From assembly GCA_946183365.1 (NCBI GenBank), contig CAMHAH010000013.1, positions 1-64,000 on the forward strand: a stretch of 64,000 bases of DNA, read 5' to 3'. Each line of letters starts with the position of its first letter. Within the stretch, counting starts at the first letter, position 1. A program made the position numbers and the translations under genes. Positions 51,814 to 62,663 of the stretch are shown one piece after another. The stretch is from an uncultured Clostridia bacterium (GTDB lineage Bacteria; Bacillota; Clostridia; Oscillospirales; Acutalibacteraceae). The notes beneath the pieces are model-generated. The model had not been told where the DNA came from, did no database searches, and saw only the letters and a list, made by a program, of their open reading frames with translations.

Positions 51814-54420
51814 TTGGATAACGAGAACAAGAATTTGAATAACAGTGAGAATAATGAGGATTTTGAGGCTGAATATGCCGATATGATGAATCATACCGAA
51901 TACAGCTCGGGCAAGATAATCGACGTAGATATCAACCGCGAAATGAGAAAGTCGTTCCTTGACTACTCGATGAGCGTTATCGTTGCGAGAGCTCTGCCCG
52001 ATGTACGCGACGGCTTGAAACCTGTACACCGACGTATCCTATATAATATGTATGAGAACGGTATCACGGCTTCTAAGCCGCACCGTAAGTGCGCTTATAC
52101 CGTCGGCGAAGTGCTGGGTAAATATCATCCTCACGGCGACGCTTCGGTTTATGACGCTATGGTAAGACTGGCTCAGGATTTCTCTATGCGCTATATGCTG
52201 GTCGACGGTCACGGTAACTTCGGTTCCGTAGACGGAGACCCGCCCGCGGCGTATCGTTATACCGAGAGCCGTATGAGCAAGATAGCGTCAGAGATGCTCG
52301 CTGATATAGATAAAGAGACCGTTGATTTCATGCCGACATTTGACGATGTGCTCACAGAGCCCACCGTCCTGCCGTCTCGCTTCCCGAATCTGCTGGTAAA
52401 CGGCAGTAACGGTATTGCGGTAGGTATGGCGACGAATATCCCTCCGCATAATCTCGGAGAGACTATCGACGCTATGTGTCTGCTCATAGATAATCCCGAC
52501 GCGGAGCTCGCCGATCTTATGGAGTGTATGCCCGGTCCGGACTTCCCGACAGGCGGTCTTATAATGGGTCGCTCGGGTATAAGAGCCGCTTACGCTACAG
52601 GCAGAGGCAGGATCGTAGTACGCGCTAAGACCGAGATAGTCGAGGCTAAGAACGGCCGCTTCAAGATAATCGTTACCGAGATACCCTACGGCGTAAATAA
52701 GGCGAGACTTATCGAGAATATTGCGAACCTCGTAAAGGACAAAAGACTCGAGGGCATATCGAATATAGAGGATCACTCCGACAGAAACGGTATGCATATC
52801 GAGATAGATATAAAGAGAGAGGCGTCAGCTCAGGTAGTGCTGAACCATCTGTTCATGATGACACAGATGCAGACCACTTTCGGCGCAATAATGCTGTCTA
52901 TCGTAGACGGTCAGCCTAAAGTGCTCACCCTCAAAGAGATGCTGCAGTGCTACATAGAGCACCAGGCTCAGGTAATAGAGCGCCGTACTATATACGACCT
53001 CAAAAAAGCTAAAGAGCGTATGCATATCTTAGAGGGCTTGAAGATAGCTATCGACTTCATCGACGAGGTCATCGCCATCATCAGAAAGTCAAAGGATCAG
53101 GCTCAGGCAAAGCTTGCGCTGTGTGAGCGCTTCGGTCTTGATGATATCCAGGCTCAGGCTATCGTATCTATGCGTTTAGGTCAGCTGACCAATATGGAGA
53201 GAGCTAAGATCGAGGATGAGATCGCATCTCTCGCCGATAAGATAAAAGAGTATAACGAGATCATCGAGAGTGAGACAAAGCGTCTTTCTATCGTTAAGGA
53301 AGAGGCTATCGAGATCAGAAGTAAATATTCCGATCCAAGACGTACCGAGATATGCGCTATCACGGGCGAGGTCGATATAGAGGATCTTATCCCGCAGGAG
53401 GACTGCGTCGTAACTATGACCAAGTTCGGTTATATCAAGCGTCTGCCTCACGATACATATAAGACCCAGCGCCGCGGCGGAAGAGGTATTTCGGGTATGA
53501 CCAGAAGGGATGAGGACGTAGCGACAGAGATGTTCCTGTCCAATACTCACGATTATAACCTGTTCTTTACCAATAAGGGCAGAGTATACCGCATAAAGTG
53601 TTATGAGATACCCGAGAGCACAAGACAGAGCAAGGGTATAAATATAGCTAATATCCTGCCGCTCGCAGCGGATGAAAAGGTCACCTCGATGATACGCATA
53701 CCCTCTTTTGAGGATGATAAGTACCTTATCATGGTCACAAAGCAGGGCATAATAAAGCGTATCGCGCTCAACGCCTATAATACCGCGCGTAAGGGCGGTC
53801 TGATTGCTCTTGACCTTAACGAAGGTGACGAGCTGGCTTGGGTACGCATGACCGACGGCAATAATGAGGTCATCATAGCTACCAAGAAGGGTATGGCTAT
53901 ACGTTTCAGAGAGACCGACGTACGTCCGATGGGCAGACAGGCACGCGGCGTCAAGGCTATGAAGCTCAAAGAAGGCGACAGCATAGTCGGTATGAGCATC
54001 ATCGAAGAGGGCAAGCTGATACTGACGGTATCAGAAACGGGTTACGGACGTTTGTCTTCACCCGATGATTATCGCTTACAGTCAAGAGGCGGTAAGGGTC
54101 TTACCAACTATCATGTAGATAAGTACGGAGAGGTCGCCGCTCTGACAGTCGTACCGCTCGAGGATGATGTTATCATCATATCCGAGAACGGAGTTATCAT
54201 CAGGATCCTCGCTTCTACTATCCGGGTATGCTCACGTCCGAGCAAGGGCGTAACCATTATGAAGATCAAGGGCGACAATAGGGTAGTATCGGTATCCGGT
54301 GCTCCGCACGAAGATGACGCTCAGGCAGCGGAGAACGATGAGAACGCCGAAGATCCCGAGGATATTGAGATCACAGAGACAGAAGAAACCGAAACAGAAG
54401 AAGCACCCGCAGAGGAATAA
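51814..54420 (+). CDS. gyrA: DNA gyrase subunit A
   Basis: An 868-residue DNA-cleaving subunit. The catalytic tyrosine is Tyr149 in AYRYTESRM. The quinolone-contact region reads [16 protein letters not shown]: the residue that is Ser83 in E. coli is Ala110 here, while the Asp87 equivalent (Asp114) is kept. The C-terminal beta-pinwheel with the QRRGGRG box is present, and a Glu/Asp/Thr-rich tail ends the protein. The TTG start follows GAGGTG. zapA starts 3 bp after the stop. Confidence 0.97.
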   Translation: MDNENKNLNNSENNEDFEAEYADMMNHTEYSSGKIIDVDINREMRKSFLDYSMSVIVARALPDVRDGLKPVHRRILYNMYENGITASKPHRKCAYTVGEVLGKYHPHGDASVYDAMVRLAQDFSMRYMLVDGHGNFGSVDGDPPAAYRYTESRMSKIASEMLADIDKETVDFMPTFDDVLTEPTVLPSRFPNLLVNGSNGIAVGMATNIPPHNLGETIDAMCLLIDNPDAELADLMECMPGPDFPTGGLIMGRSGIRAAYATGRGRIVVRAKTEIVEAKNGRFKIIVTEIPYGVNKARLIENIANLVKDKRLEGISNIEDHSDRNGMHIEIDIKREASAQVVLNHLFMMTQMQTTFGAIMLSIVDGQPKVLTLKEMLQCYIEHQAQVIERRTIYDLKKAKERMHILEGLKIAIDFIDEVIAIIRKSKDQAQAKLALCERFGLDDIQAQAIVSMRLGQLTNMERAKIEDEIASLADKIKEYNEIIESETKRLSIVKEEAIEIRSKYSDPRRTEICAITGEVDIEDLIPQEDCVVTMTKFGYIKRLPHDTYKTQRRGGRGISGMTRRDEDVATEMFLSNTHDYNLFFTNKGRVYRIKCYEIPESTRQSKGINIANILPLAADEKVTSMIRIPSFEDDKYLIMVTKQGIIKRIALNAYNTARKGGLIALDLNEGDELAWVRMTDGNNEVIIATKKGMAIRFRETDVRPMGRQARGVKAMKLKEGDSIVGMSIIEEGKLILTVSETGYGRLSSPDDYRLQSRGGKGLTNYHVDKYGEVAALTVVPLEDDVIIISENGVIIRILASTIRVCSRPSKGVTIMKIKGDNRVVSVSGAPHEDDAQAAENDENAEDPEDIEITETEETETEEAPAEE

Positions 54421-54423
54421 CAG

Positions 54424-55131
54424 ATGGAAAACAACAAAAATAAAGTCAGCGTTTTAGTCGCAGGTCAGCGCTTCAATATCATCACGGATAAAAGCGAGAA
54501 GTATGTTATAGATATCGCGTCTGAGATAGACGCGCGTATCAATTCAATGTGTATATCCGGAGAGATGACAAGAGAGAGAGCGGCGGTTCTCACCGCTCTC
54601 GATTATGCTGACGACAGTCAGATCGATAAAGAGAATATCGCCGCTGTCAAAGAGCAGATAAAGGATTATCTCAGCGAGATAGATAGGCTGAAAAGCAATA
54701 ACGCAAAGCTGCATGACGATTATACCAAGCTTAAGGCTGAGTATGAGCGAATAGTAGCCGATAATAAAAATATCGAAGAATATGAAAAAGCCGCTCAGGA
54801 AGATAAGGCGAGGATAAAGGAGCTTGAAGCTCAGGTAAAAAGCCTTAATGATGATATCGAGCGGATGAAGAAGCAGGCTGAGGAACAGGCGGCAGAGAGT
54901 ATAGAGGAAAGAGAAGCTCCGCCTGAGAAAGAGCCTGTCATCACGGCTGATGACGACTTGTTCTTTGATACGGAAGAGGAGGAGCCCGTAAAGCCCCTGC
55001 CTCAGAAAAAGAAAAACCGTCATGAGCATAATCATGTAAATCCTTATAAGCAGAAGGCGGAGAAGGATAAAGAACAAAAGGGATATACTCAGCAAAGACA
55101 GTATTCTTTCTTTGATATCAATGAAGAATAA
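54424..55131 (+). CDS. zapA: Cell division protein ZapA with long coiled coil
   Basis: A 235-residue protein. The first 95 residues match ZapA (VSVLVAGQRFNIITDKSEKYVIDIASEIDARI), which bundles FtsZ filaments. The usual ZapA is about 90-110 residues; here a coiled coil continues to about residue 165, followed by an acidic segment and a charged tail ending YSFFDINEE. The extension could bind another division protein. It follows gyrA after 3 bp and overlaps the peptidase gene. Confidence 0.8.
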   Translation: MENNKNKVSVLVAGQRFNIITDKSEKYVIDIASEIDARINSMCISGEMTRERAAVLTALDYADDSQIDKENIAAVKEQIKDYLSEIDRLKSNNAKLHDDYTKLKAEYERIVADNKNIEEYEKAAQEDKARIKELEAQVKSLNDDIERMKKQAEEQAAESIEEREAPPEKEPVITADDDLFFDTEEEEPVKPLPQKKKNRHEHNHVNPYKQKAEKDKEQKGYTQQRQYSFFDINEE

Positions 55132-57196
55132 GATCGAGATACTCGCGCCTGCCGGAGGTTTTGACAGCGTTATCGCCGCTGTACGCTCAGGCGCGGACGC
55201 GGTATATATAGGCTCAAAGAGCTTTTCAGCCCGAGCTTCCGCCCATAATTTTGACGATGATGAGCTCATAGAATGTGTTCGCTATTGTCACAGAAGGGGA
55301 GTAAAGGTTCATCTCGCGTTAAATACTTTGATCTTTGACGATGAGATGGAGGCGGCTCTGGAGTTGGTAAAAAAAGCCGCGAAGGCGGATGTCGACGCGC
55401 TCATCATCCAGGATCTCGGATTGGTATCTCTGATAAAAGAGATAGTTCCCGAGCTGCCGCTGCACGCGTCCACACAGCTCTCGGTACACACTCCTTACGG
55501 AGCGAGGGCTCTTTATGAGATGGGCTTTGAAAGAGTGGTACTGTCGCGTGAGTTATCTCTGGTTGAGATCAGAGAGATACATGATTTCTGTCCCGAGGTC
55601 GAGATAGAGGTCTTTGTACACGGCGCTCTGTGTATGTGCGTATCGGGACAATGTTATTTTTCGGCTATGCTCGGCGGCCGCTCCGCGAACCGCGGGATGT
55701 GCGCTCAGCCGTGCCGTCTGCCGATGAAATATAAAGGCAACGATCACGCTCTGAGCCTCAAGGATAACGGCTCGCTCAATTATCTGAGGGAGCTTGAGGA
55801 TATGGGTATAGCCAGCGCGAAGATTGAGGGCAGGATGAAGCGCCCCGAGTATGTAGCGGCGGCTGTCACCGCGGCGAGAGAAGCGAGGGATCTCGGTTTT
55901 GTGACCGATATCACGGCTGAAAGACTGAGGTCGGTATTCTCACGCACGGGCTTTACAGACGGATATTTCAAGGGCGAGATCGGCAGAGATATGTTTGGTT
56001 ATCGTCAGAAAAGCGACGTTGTCTCAGCCGACAGCAAGCTGATGAAAGAGATCAGAAACCTGTATAAGGATGAGTATCAGAGCGTTGAGGTCAGCTTTAA
56101 GCTGACAGCGAAGATGGATGAAAAGCTGAAGCTCAGCGCCGCGGACGGCAGTCACACCGTCGAGGTCGAGAGCGAAAGTCCTGTAGAAAAGGCGGTCAAT
56201 GTTCCGCTGACAGAGGAAAAAGCCGTTGCCTGTCTTAGCAAGACCGGCAATACTCAATATAAGGTCAAAGAGATCGTAACGGATATATCGCCTGAGGTCT
56301 CTGTGCCTGTGTCTGTGCTGAATGCGTTGAGGCGTTCGGCGCTGGAGCAGCTCGACAATAAACGCGAAATTTGTCATAACTACAGGATAAATGATATAAA
56401 CATAAAAGAAAAGCTCAGCGGCGAAGAGAAGTATTCAAACGAGACCTATACCGTCGTTCAAGATATCGAACTTATCTCGGAAATGAGGGATATAGACAAG
56501 ATATTCGTCGACCTGTACGGTCTTTCGGATACCGACAGGCTGACTGAACTTAAGAACAGCGGTTATAATATTTGTGTTGAAGCTCCGAGAGTGACTTTCG
56601 GTAATGAAAAGAAAGTGTTTGAAAGGCTGAAAGAGCTCAGAGAGCTCGGCGTTAATGAGCTGCTCGCGCACAATATAGCCTCTGTATATATGGGCAAGCT
56701 GCTCGGATATACCGTCCACGCGGGCTTCGGCATGAATATAGCAAATTCCTATACCCTTATGTGGGCTGAGAATTACGGTATATCAAGCGCCGAGCTGAGT
56801 ATCGAGCTCGATATAAAACATATTGAAAGGCTGCATAAATGTATCCCCGTGGGTATCGTCAGATACGGTTATCTGCCGCTGATGATAACCCGCAACGCTC
56901 CCGCGGGAGCGGATATATCCTGCAAAAACGACGGTTATTTGCAGGATAGGAAGGGCGAGAAGTTCATCATTCGCAAGCGTGAGGGATACTGTGAGATATA
57001 CAATTGCGTACCTGTTTTAATGCCCCAAAAGGATTATAATCTCAACGGAGAGGTTTTCAACGTTTTTCACTTCACTGTGGAAAACTCTGTGGAAAAGATG
57101 AAAAATTCACTTAGAAAATTGAGGAAAAACCTTGATTTTGAGCGTAAGACCCACGGGTTGTATATCAGGGGTGTTAAAAAATTAACAATCTATTAA
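55121..57196 (+). CDS. Peptidase U32 family protein
   Basis: A 691-residue protein with the U32 TIM-barrel (EILAPAGGFDSVIAAVRSGADAVYIG) and the Cys-containing GMCAQPCR and KIEGRMKRPEYVAA signatures, plus the large C-terminal part (DUF3656) of long U32 proteins. Related proteins act in RNA hydroxylation or collagen degradation, so the exact role is open. The ATG at 55121 lies inside the end of zapA (11-bp overlap) with a weak site. Confidence 0.85.
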   Translation: MKNKIEILAPAGGFDSVIAAVRSGADAVYIGSKSFSARASAHNFDDDELIECVRYCHRRGVKVHLALNTLIFDDEMEAALELVKKAAKADVDALIIQDLGLVSLIKEIVPELPLHASTQLSVHTPYGARALYEMGFERVVLSRELSLVEIREIHDFCPEVEIEVFVHGALCMCVSGQCYFSAMLGGRSANRGMCAQPCRLPMKYKGNDHALSLKDNGSLNYLRELEDMGIASAKIEGRMKRPEYVAAAVTAAREARDLGFVTDITAERLRSVFSRTGFTDGYFKGEIGRDMFGYRQKSDVVSADSKLMKEIRNLYKDEYQSVEVSFKLTAKMDEKLKLSAADGSHTVEVESESPVEKAVNVPLTEEKAVACLSKTGNTQYKVKEIVTDISPEVSVPVSVLNALRRSALEQLDNKREICHNYRINDINIKEKLSGEEKYSNETYTVVQDIELISEMRDIDKIFVDLYGLSDTDRLTELKNSGYNICVEAPRVTFGNEKKVFERLKELRELGVNELLAHNIASVYMGKLLGYTVHAGFGMNIANSYTLMWAENYGISSAELSIELDIKHIERLHKCIPVGIVRYGYLPLMITRNAPAGADISCKNDGYLQDRKGEKFIIRKREGYCEIYNCVPVLMPQKDYNLNGEVFNVFHFTVENSVEKMKNSLRKLRKNLDFERKTHGLYIRGVKKLTIY

Positions 57197-57322
57197 AGAA
57201 TTATTTAAAAGAAATTTTCTATTATTCTTTATAATAAAATTGTATAATTATACCTTGTTTCAAAAATAGATAAACCATGTGAATTTTGCAGTTGAACTGT
57301 GATTTTTGCAGGAAGGACAGCT

Positions 57323-57766
57323 ATGAGCGTATTGAAGATTAAAAAACTGCGTGAAAAAGCAAAGGTACCGTTCAGGGCTACGGCGGGATCCGCGGGAACG
57401 GATCTGTACGCCTGTATAGACGAGGCGGTCACCGTAAAGCCTCATGAGATAGTCATGATACCCACGGGTATCGCGATCGAGCTCGAGAGCGCCGATTATG
57501 TCGCGTATATATTCGCGAGATCGGGCTTGGCTATCAAGCACGGTATCGCTCCCGCGAACTGTGTGGGAGTTATAGACAGCGATTATCGCGGCGAGGTCTG
57601 TGTAGGTCTTGTAAATCAGACCGAGAAGGAGTATACCGTGGCGCCTGAGGAGAGGATAGCTCAGCTGGTCATCTCTCCGGTCATCCTGCCTGAGATCGAG
57701 GTCGTTGACGAGCTCAGCGATACCGACAGGGCAGAGGGCGGCTTTGGCTCTACCGGTCAGAAATAA
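57323..57766 (+). CDS. dut: dUTP diphosphatase
   Basis: A 147-residue trimeric dUTPase with all five motifs: SAGTDLYA, ARSGLA, GVIDSDYRGEV, ERIAQLVI and EGGFGSTG. It keeps uracil out of DNA. The ATG follows GGAAGGAC. A run of TATAAT-like sequences 60-90 bp upstream may hold its promoter, though no clear -35 is visible. Confidence 0.95.
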   Translation: MSVLKIKKLREKAKVPFRATAGSAGTDLYACIDEAVTVKPHEIVMIPTGIAIELESADYVAYIFARSGLAIKHGIAPANCVGVIDSDYRGEVCVGLVNQTEKEYTVAPEERIAQLVISPVILPEIEVVDELSDTDRAEGGFGSTGQK

Positions 57767-57853
57767 TAGCCCGAAATAAATAATCAAGGCAAAAAAACCG
57801 ACAATATATAGAAACAGATCAAACAGAAGCCACAGTGCGGAAAGGGGACAGGT

Positions 57854-58858
57854 ATGTTTTCAAAGGATATAGGTATCGATCTCGGTACCGCGAACACACT
57901 TGTATATATGAAAGGCAAGGGCGTCGTTATGCGCGAGCCCTCTGTCGTCGCGGTTGACGTAAAGCGCGATATGGTGCTTGCTGTCGGTCATGAGGCTAAA
58001 GAGATGATAGGACGTACCCCGGGCTCTATCGTAGCTATCAGACCGCTCAAGGACGGCGTTATAGCTGACTTTGAGATCACGGCGACCATGCTCAAATATT
58101 TTATAAAGAGCGTCGTAAGAGGCGGCTTGTTCAGTAAGCCGAGGATCATTATTTGTATACCCTCGGGTGTTACCGAGGTCGAGCGCAACGCTGTTGAGGA
58201 CGCGGCCCGTCAGGCGGGAGGTAAGTATGTTGAGCTTATTGAGGAGCCTATGGCGGCGGCCATCGGCGCGGGGCTGCCCGTGGATTCACCCATCGGCAGT
58301 ATGGTAGTGGATATCGGCGGCGGCACAAGCGAGGTCGGTATCGTATCGCTCGGCGATATAGTCGCTTCATGCTCGGTAAGGGTAGCAGGCGATAAATTTG
58401 ACGAGGCTATCGTGACCTATATAAAGAAAAAATATAATCTTCTCATTGGTGAGCGCACGGCTGAGGATATCAAGGTGACCATCGGCTCGGCGTATCCGTA
58501 TGAGGGTGAAGGCGCTATGATGGTAAAGGGCCGCAATCTTGTGGACGGTCTGCCTAAGAATATCCGCATAACGGCGGCTGAGGTAAGAGAGGCGCTTAAG
58601 GACCCGCTGATGACCATTATCGACGCTATTCTCAATACGTTGGAGAAATCTCCGCCCGAGCTCTCGGCGGATATCATAGATAACGGCATCATGCTCACAG
58701 GCGGCGGAGCTCTGCTCAGAGGCATGGATAAGCTGGTTGAGGAAGAGACGGGTATGCCCGTAAAGGTCGCCGAAAGACCGCTTGACTGTGTTGTCGACGG
58801 CGCCGGTATGAGGCTCGACCCGAATTTCAGAGCACAGAGAAGAACAAAACAGCAGTGA
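57854..58858 (+). CDS. mreB: Rod-shape actin homologue MreB
   Basis: A 334-residue actin-like ATPase with phosphate loops [10 protein letters not shown] and [12 protein letters not shown], and the adenosine motif [11 protein letters not shown]. It directs wall synthesis along the cylinder. AAAGGGGA precedes the ATG. It starts the cluster mreB-mreC-mreD-PBP2-minD. Confidence 0.95.
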   Translation: MFSKDIGIDLGTANTLVYMKGKGVVMREPSVVAVDVKRDMVLAVGHEAKEMIGRTPGSIVAIRPLKDGVIADFEITATMLKYFIKSVVRGGLFSKPRIIICIPSGVTEVERNAVEDAARQAGGKYVELIEEPMAAAIGAGLPVDSPIGSMVVDIGGGTSEVGIVSLGDIVASCSVRVAGDKFDEAIVTYIKKKYNLLIGERTAEDIKVTIGSAYPYEGEGAMMVKGRNLVDGLPKNIRITAAEVREALKDPLMTIIDAILNTLEKSPPELSADIIDNGIMLTGGGALLRGMDKLVEEETGMPVKVAERPLDCVVDGAGMRLDPNFRAQRRTKQQ

Positions 58859-58903
58859 TGATCGGAGCATAATTCAGCGATCGTACGGACAAGGATAAAA
58901 CAG

Positions 58904-59743
58904 ATGAAAGAGTTTTTTCAGTCACCTAAAATCAAAATATTTTTATCGGTACTGCTTGTCCTGATAATGCTCTCGGTATTCACGCGCAATGTTGAGAACA
59001 ACATCGTGTCGGCTACGCTGAATACCGTCACCTACGGTTTGTCTAAGGTGACCGCGGCGGTGGCTGAGGATAAGAGCGGAGAAAAAAGCTATGACGAGCT
59101 CAAGGAAGAAAATGAGCTTTTGTCTCAGGCTAATCGTGAGCTGAGAGCAAGACTGATAGATTATTACAGCGTCAAAGAAGAAAACACGAGGTTATGGAAG
59201 TTCTATGAGCTTAAAAAGGAGCACGAGGACTTTTCTCTGATACCGGCGACGGTATTGAGGCGCGACAGCAACGATGAGTTCGGTTCCTTTACGATAGATA
59301 AGGGAACATCATCAAATATAGGCGTGGGCGATCCCGTGATAAGCGACAACGGACTGATCGGATGGATATCAGAGGCGGACCTGTATACAGCTAAGGTCGT
59401 GACCGTGCTCTCGCCTCAGACAAGTATCGGCGCGGTGGATAAAGCTACCGGAGATACGGGCATTATAACGGGTTCGTCAAAATATGCCGAAGATAACAGA
59501 ACTATGCTGTCTAAGCTCGACGCCGATAATAAAATAGAAAAGGGAGATATCATCTCTTCGTCCGGATCGGCGGGAATTTATCCCAAGGGTTTGGTGCTCG
59601 GAGAGGTCATCGATATCGGCTACGATACATACGATACCTCTCACTATGCGGTCATAGAACCGTATGACGATATAAGCAAGATCATCGATGTAGCCGTTAT
59701 ATCCGGCTATGAGGGTCAGGGAGAGATACTTGTACCCGACTGA
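58904..59743 (+). CDS. mreC: Rod shape-determining protein MreC
   Basis: A 279-residue protein: N-terminal membrane helix (about 8-28), coiled coil (about 60-105, YDELKEENELLSQANRELRA) and a C-terminal beta-barrel pair typical of MreC (FGSFTIDKGTSSNIGVGDPV). It links MreB to the wall enzymes. No strong ribosome binding site is visible before the ATG at 58904 (GATAAAACAG). Confidence 0.92.
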   Translation: MKEFFQSPKIKIFLSVLLVLIMLSVFTRNVENNIVSATLNTVTYGLSKVTAAVAEDKSGEKSYDELKEENELLSQANRELRARLIDYYSVKEENTRLWKFYELKKEHEDFSLIPATVLRRDSNDEFGSFTIDKGTSSNIGVGDPVISDNGLIGWISEADLYTAKVVTVLSPQTSIGAVDKATGDTGIITGSSKYAEDNRTMLSKLDADNKIEKGDIISSSGSAGIYPKGLVLGEVIDIGYDTYDTSHYAVIEPYDDISKIIDVAVISGYEGQGEILVPD

Positions 59744-59784
59744 TATCATATATCAAAGCAGTGTCAGACAAAGGAGAGAGGTTC

Positions 59785-60300
59785 GTGTCGGAAAAAGCTA
59801 ATTCTTTTTTCAGATATCTTGCGTATACCATTGAACTGATACTGATGTTCGCGTTATCAACTACGCCGGGACTGCTGCCTGAGATCTTCGGCGCGAAGCC
59901 TGTGTTGCTGATATGTGTGGCGCTGACCGTAGCGGTTTATGAAAGGGAGATACCGTCTATGCTGTTCGGTATGGCGGCGGGAATACTGACCGACCTTGCC
60001 TATACCGATAACATAGGTATATTCGCGATATCTCTCACTATAATCTGTTTCATTGTTGGGTACGCGGCTAATAACCTTATCGTAGCGACTTTTATGAATT
60101 TTTTGCTATACGCGGCGGTGGCGGTGAGCGCTCTGTTCATGCTGTACTTCCTGATAAGGTTCATTATCGGAGGAATTCCAGATCCGTGGAGTTATTTTAC
60201 CGCGCATATTCTCTCACGCATGATACAGACGTTCATATTCTCGATACCTATGTATTTTTTAAACAAATTCATTTATTCTTCCCTCAGTCCCGAGATCTGA
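59785..60300 (+). CDS. mreD: Rod shape-determining protein MreD
   Basis: A 171-residue membrane protein with five or six helices; its place after mreC and the AYTDNIGIFAIS segment fit MreD. The GTG at 59785 has GGAGAGAGG at a good distance; an earlier GTG at 59761 has none. It ends 46 bp before the PBP2 gene. Confidence 0.85.
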   Translation: MSEKANSFFRYLAYTIELILMFALSTTPGLLPEIFGAKPVLLICVALTVAVYEREIPSMLFGMAAGILTDLAYTDNIGIFAISLTIICFIVGYAANNLIVATFMNFLLYAAVAVSALFMLYFLIRFIIGGIPDPWSYFTAHILSRMIQTFIFSIPMYFLNKFIYSSLSPEI

Positions 60301-60346
60301 GGGACTACTTTATTGCAGATATATTCTTTATGAAAGGAGGATCGCC

Positions 60347-62497
60347 GTGAGACAGAATGACAAAAATGACAGCTTTGACAGGATAATCAGCGCGAACAGC
60401 CGAAGCGTACTGAGAAACACAAATTCATCCGCGAAGGATGAAAAGAAGGATAACACAAAGCTCAGGATAATCATCTGCGTGGTGATCCTCGCGGTGATCT
60501 TCGGCAGTTTCGCTTTAAGGCTCTTTGACTGGCAGATAGTCCACGGAAAAGAGTATAAGGAGCTGTCGGCGGCTTCTACCTCATATACGGTGGTCTCGGA
60601 CGCTACAAGAGGAGAGATATTGGATGTAAACGGTAAGGCTCTCGCTGTCAATGAGACGGCTTATAACGTGGTGCTTAATAAGATATATGCACCCGAGCGT
60701 GAGCTGAACGGAATAATCATCAACCTCATCAATATCCTGAACGAGTGCGGCAAGGAATACACGGACGCGCTGCCTATCTCGATGATGAACGGCAGCTTTG
60801 TATTTGATGAGGGCAGCGACGGCGACGTAGAGTATATCGAGTCGTCTGCAATGCTGAATAAAGAGGGTTTGACGGCGGACGAGATAGTGGACGGTCTTGC
60901 CGAGAGATACCACGCAGATAATATAAACGATCCGTTCACAAAGCGGTCGGTGGTATCTGTACGATATAATATGGAGAAACTCGGCTTCTCTTATGAGCAG
61001 GTATATGTGTTCGCGGCGGACGTCGGCGCAGACGCAGCGGCGATAGTTTCCGAACGCACTCAGGCTGTGCCCGCTGTAGAGATACGCACGGTAAACGAGA
61101 GGGCTATCAAAAACGGAACGCTGATACCGCATATTTTAGGAGTAGTCGGAAAGCTCAATGAAGAAGAATACGAGGAGCATAAGGACGACGGATATCAGCT
61201 GAACGACAGTATCGGCAAATTCGGCATAGAATCGGCGCTTGAGAGTTATCTCAGAGGTGAGGCGGGAGTTAAGACGATAATCACCAGCGCCGACGGAAAA
61301 ATAGTCGGAGAAGAAGAGACCGTCAAGGCTAAGCCCGGCGATACCGTATATCTTACGATAGATTCGAACGTCCAGGAGGTAACCGCGTATACCCTTGAAA
61401 AAAACATAAAGGAAGCCCACAGGCTGGGTATAGAGGAACAGAAAAAAGCCAAAGCGGCAAACGCGAAGCAGCAATCTAAATTCGGTGAGGACTGTATAGC
61501 CGGCGCCGCTGTAATGCTCGATGTAAGAGATAATTCGGTCATAGCATCGGCGTCATATCCGAATTATGATATCTCAAAGTATTATGACCCCGATTATTCG
61601 GAGTACCTCTTTGATAATGAGGATATACCGATGTATAACAGAGCCTTTGACGGCGCGTTCGCACCCGGATCCACCTTCAAGCCGTGCGTAGCTACCGCCG
61701 CTCTGCAGGAGGGGATCATAGATACCGATACCACCATAAACTGCTCGGGCGTATATGACTATTATAAGGATGATGTAGTAAAGTGCTTAGGCACCCACGG
61801 CGACCAGAAGCTCGAGAGCGCTATGGCTCATTCCTGTAACTGTTATTTCGCTGAGGTCGGCAGAAGGACCGGCATCACCACCATGTATATGTATGCCGAA
61901 AAGTTAGGTTTGGGCGCTAAAACAGGGCTTGAGGTTTATGAGAGTACAGGCTTCCTCGCAGGAAGAGACTCTACTACCTGGTTTGAGGGCAATACCGTGC
62001 AGGCGGCTATCGGTCAGAGCGACAACACCTTTACGCCTGTACAGCTCGCTACCTATGTTTCGACTATCGCGAACAACGGCACGAGATACCGCACTCACCT
62101 TGTGAGGAAGATCGTGAATTATGAGAGGAACGAGACCGTGCTCTATAACGATCCAGAAAAGCCCGAGATCATGGCTGAGACCGGCGTTTCTCAGGAAAAT
62201 ATCGACCATGTCAAAGAGGCTATGAACGCGGTGCTGAAAACTCCGACCGGCGCAAGTCAGGCGGGTAAGTATCCCATAGAGCTGGGAGCAAAAACAGGTA
62301 CCGCAGAGAACGCGGGCTCAGACCACAATGTATTCATATGCTTCGCGCCTTATGATAAGCCCGAGATAGCTGTGGCAGTGGTTTTTGAGCATGGAGCTCA
62401 CAGTTATCTGCCTCAGCAGGCGGCTTGCGATATGATGGACGCGTACTTCTATAACAAAACACTCGAGGAAGTTAAGAAAGATCCGTGGGAGTTTTAA
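60347..62497 (+). CDS. mrdA: Penicillin-binding protein 2 (elongation-type transpeptidase)
   Basis: A 716-residue class B PBP that crosslinks peptidoglycan in the elongasome. A short cytoplasmic tail and one membrane helix (about 40-60) are followed by a dimerisation domain and the transpeptidase domain with STFK (catalytic Ser442), SCN (496-498) and KTG (649-651). The GTG start follows AAAGGAGG. It is in the mreBCD cluster. Confidence 0.94.
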   Translation: MRQNDKNDSFDRIISANSRSVLRNTNSSAKDEKKDNTKLRIIICVVILAVIFGSFALRLFDWQIVHGKEYKELSAASTSYTVVSDATRGEILDVNGKALAVNETAYNVVLNKIYAPERELNGIIINLINILNECGKEYTDALPISMMNGSFVFDEGSDGDVEYIESSAMLNKEGLTADEIVDGLAERYHADNINDPFTKRSVVSVRYNMEKLGFSYEQVYVFAADVGADAAAIVSERTQAVPAVEIRTVNERAIKNGTLIPHILGVVGKLNEEEYEEHKDDGYQLNDSIGKFGIESALESYLRGEAGVKTIITSADGKIVGEEETVKAKPGDTVYLTIDSNVQEVTAYTLEKNIKEAHRLGIEEQKKAKAANAKQQSKFGEDCIAGAAVMLDVRDNSVIASASYPNYDISKYYDPDYSEYLFDNEDIPMYNRAFDGAFAPGSTFKPCVATAALQEGIIDTDTTINCSGVYDYYKDDVVKCLGTHGDQKLESAMAHSCNCYFAEVGRRTGITTMYMYAEKLGLGAKTGLEVYESTGFLAGRDSTTWFEGNTVQAAIGQSDNTFTPVQLATYVSTIANNGTRYRTHLVRKIVNYERNETVLYNDPEKPEIMAETGVSQENIDHVKEAMNAVLKTPTGASQAGKYPIELGAKTGTAENAGSDHNVFICFAPYDKPEIAVAVVFEHGAHSYLPQQAACDMMDAYFYNKTLEEVKKDPWEF

Positions 62498-62594
62498 GAA
62501 AAACACTCATTGATAAAGCAAATATACATGAAAACAATGACGTTAATGCGCTTTTGTTGTTTAAAATAACTAATTTTCTTATTTAGAATTCTAC

Positions 62595-62627
62595 AAAAAG
62601 AGCAGCTCATTTGAGTTGCTCTTTTTT
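62595..62627 (+). terminator. Terminator after mrdA
   Basis: A 14-15 bp stem (AAAAGAGCAGCTCA with TGAGTTGCTCTTTT, one G-U pair) and a T run. Confidence 0.75.
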
Positions 62628-62644
62628 GCTTTTTGTGATAGAAT
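62616..62644 (+). promoter_or_regulatory. Possible promoter of minD-mgsA
   Basis: TTGCTC (62616-62621), 17 bp, TAGAAT (62639-62644). The -35 overlaps the preceding terminator stem. Confidence 0.4.
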
Positions 62645-62663
62645 TAACATGAGGTATAGCTTT

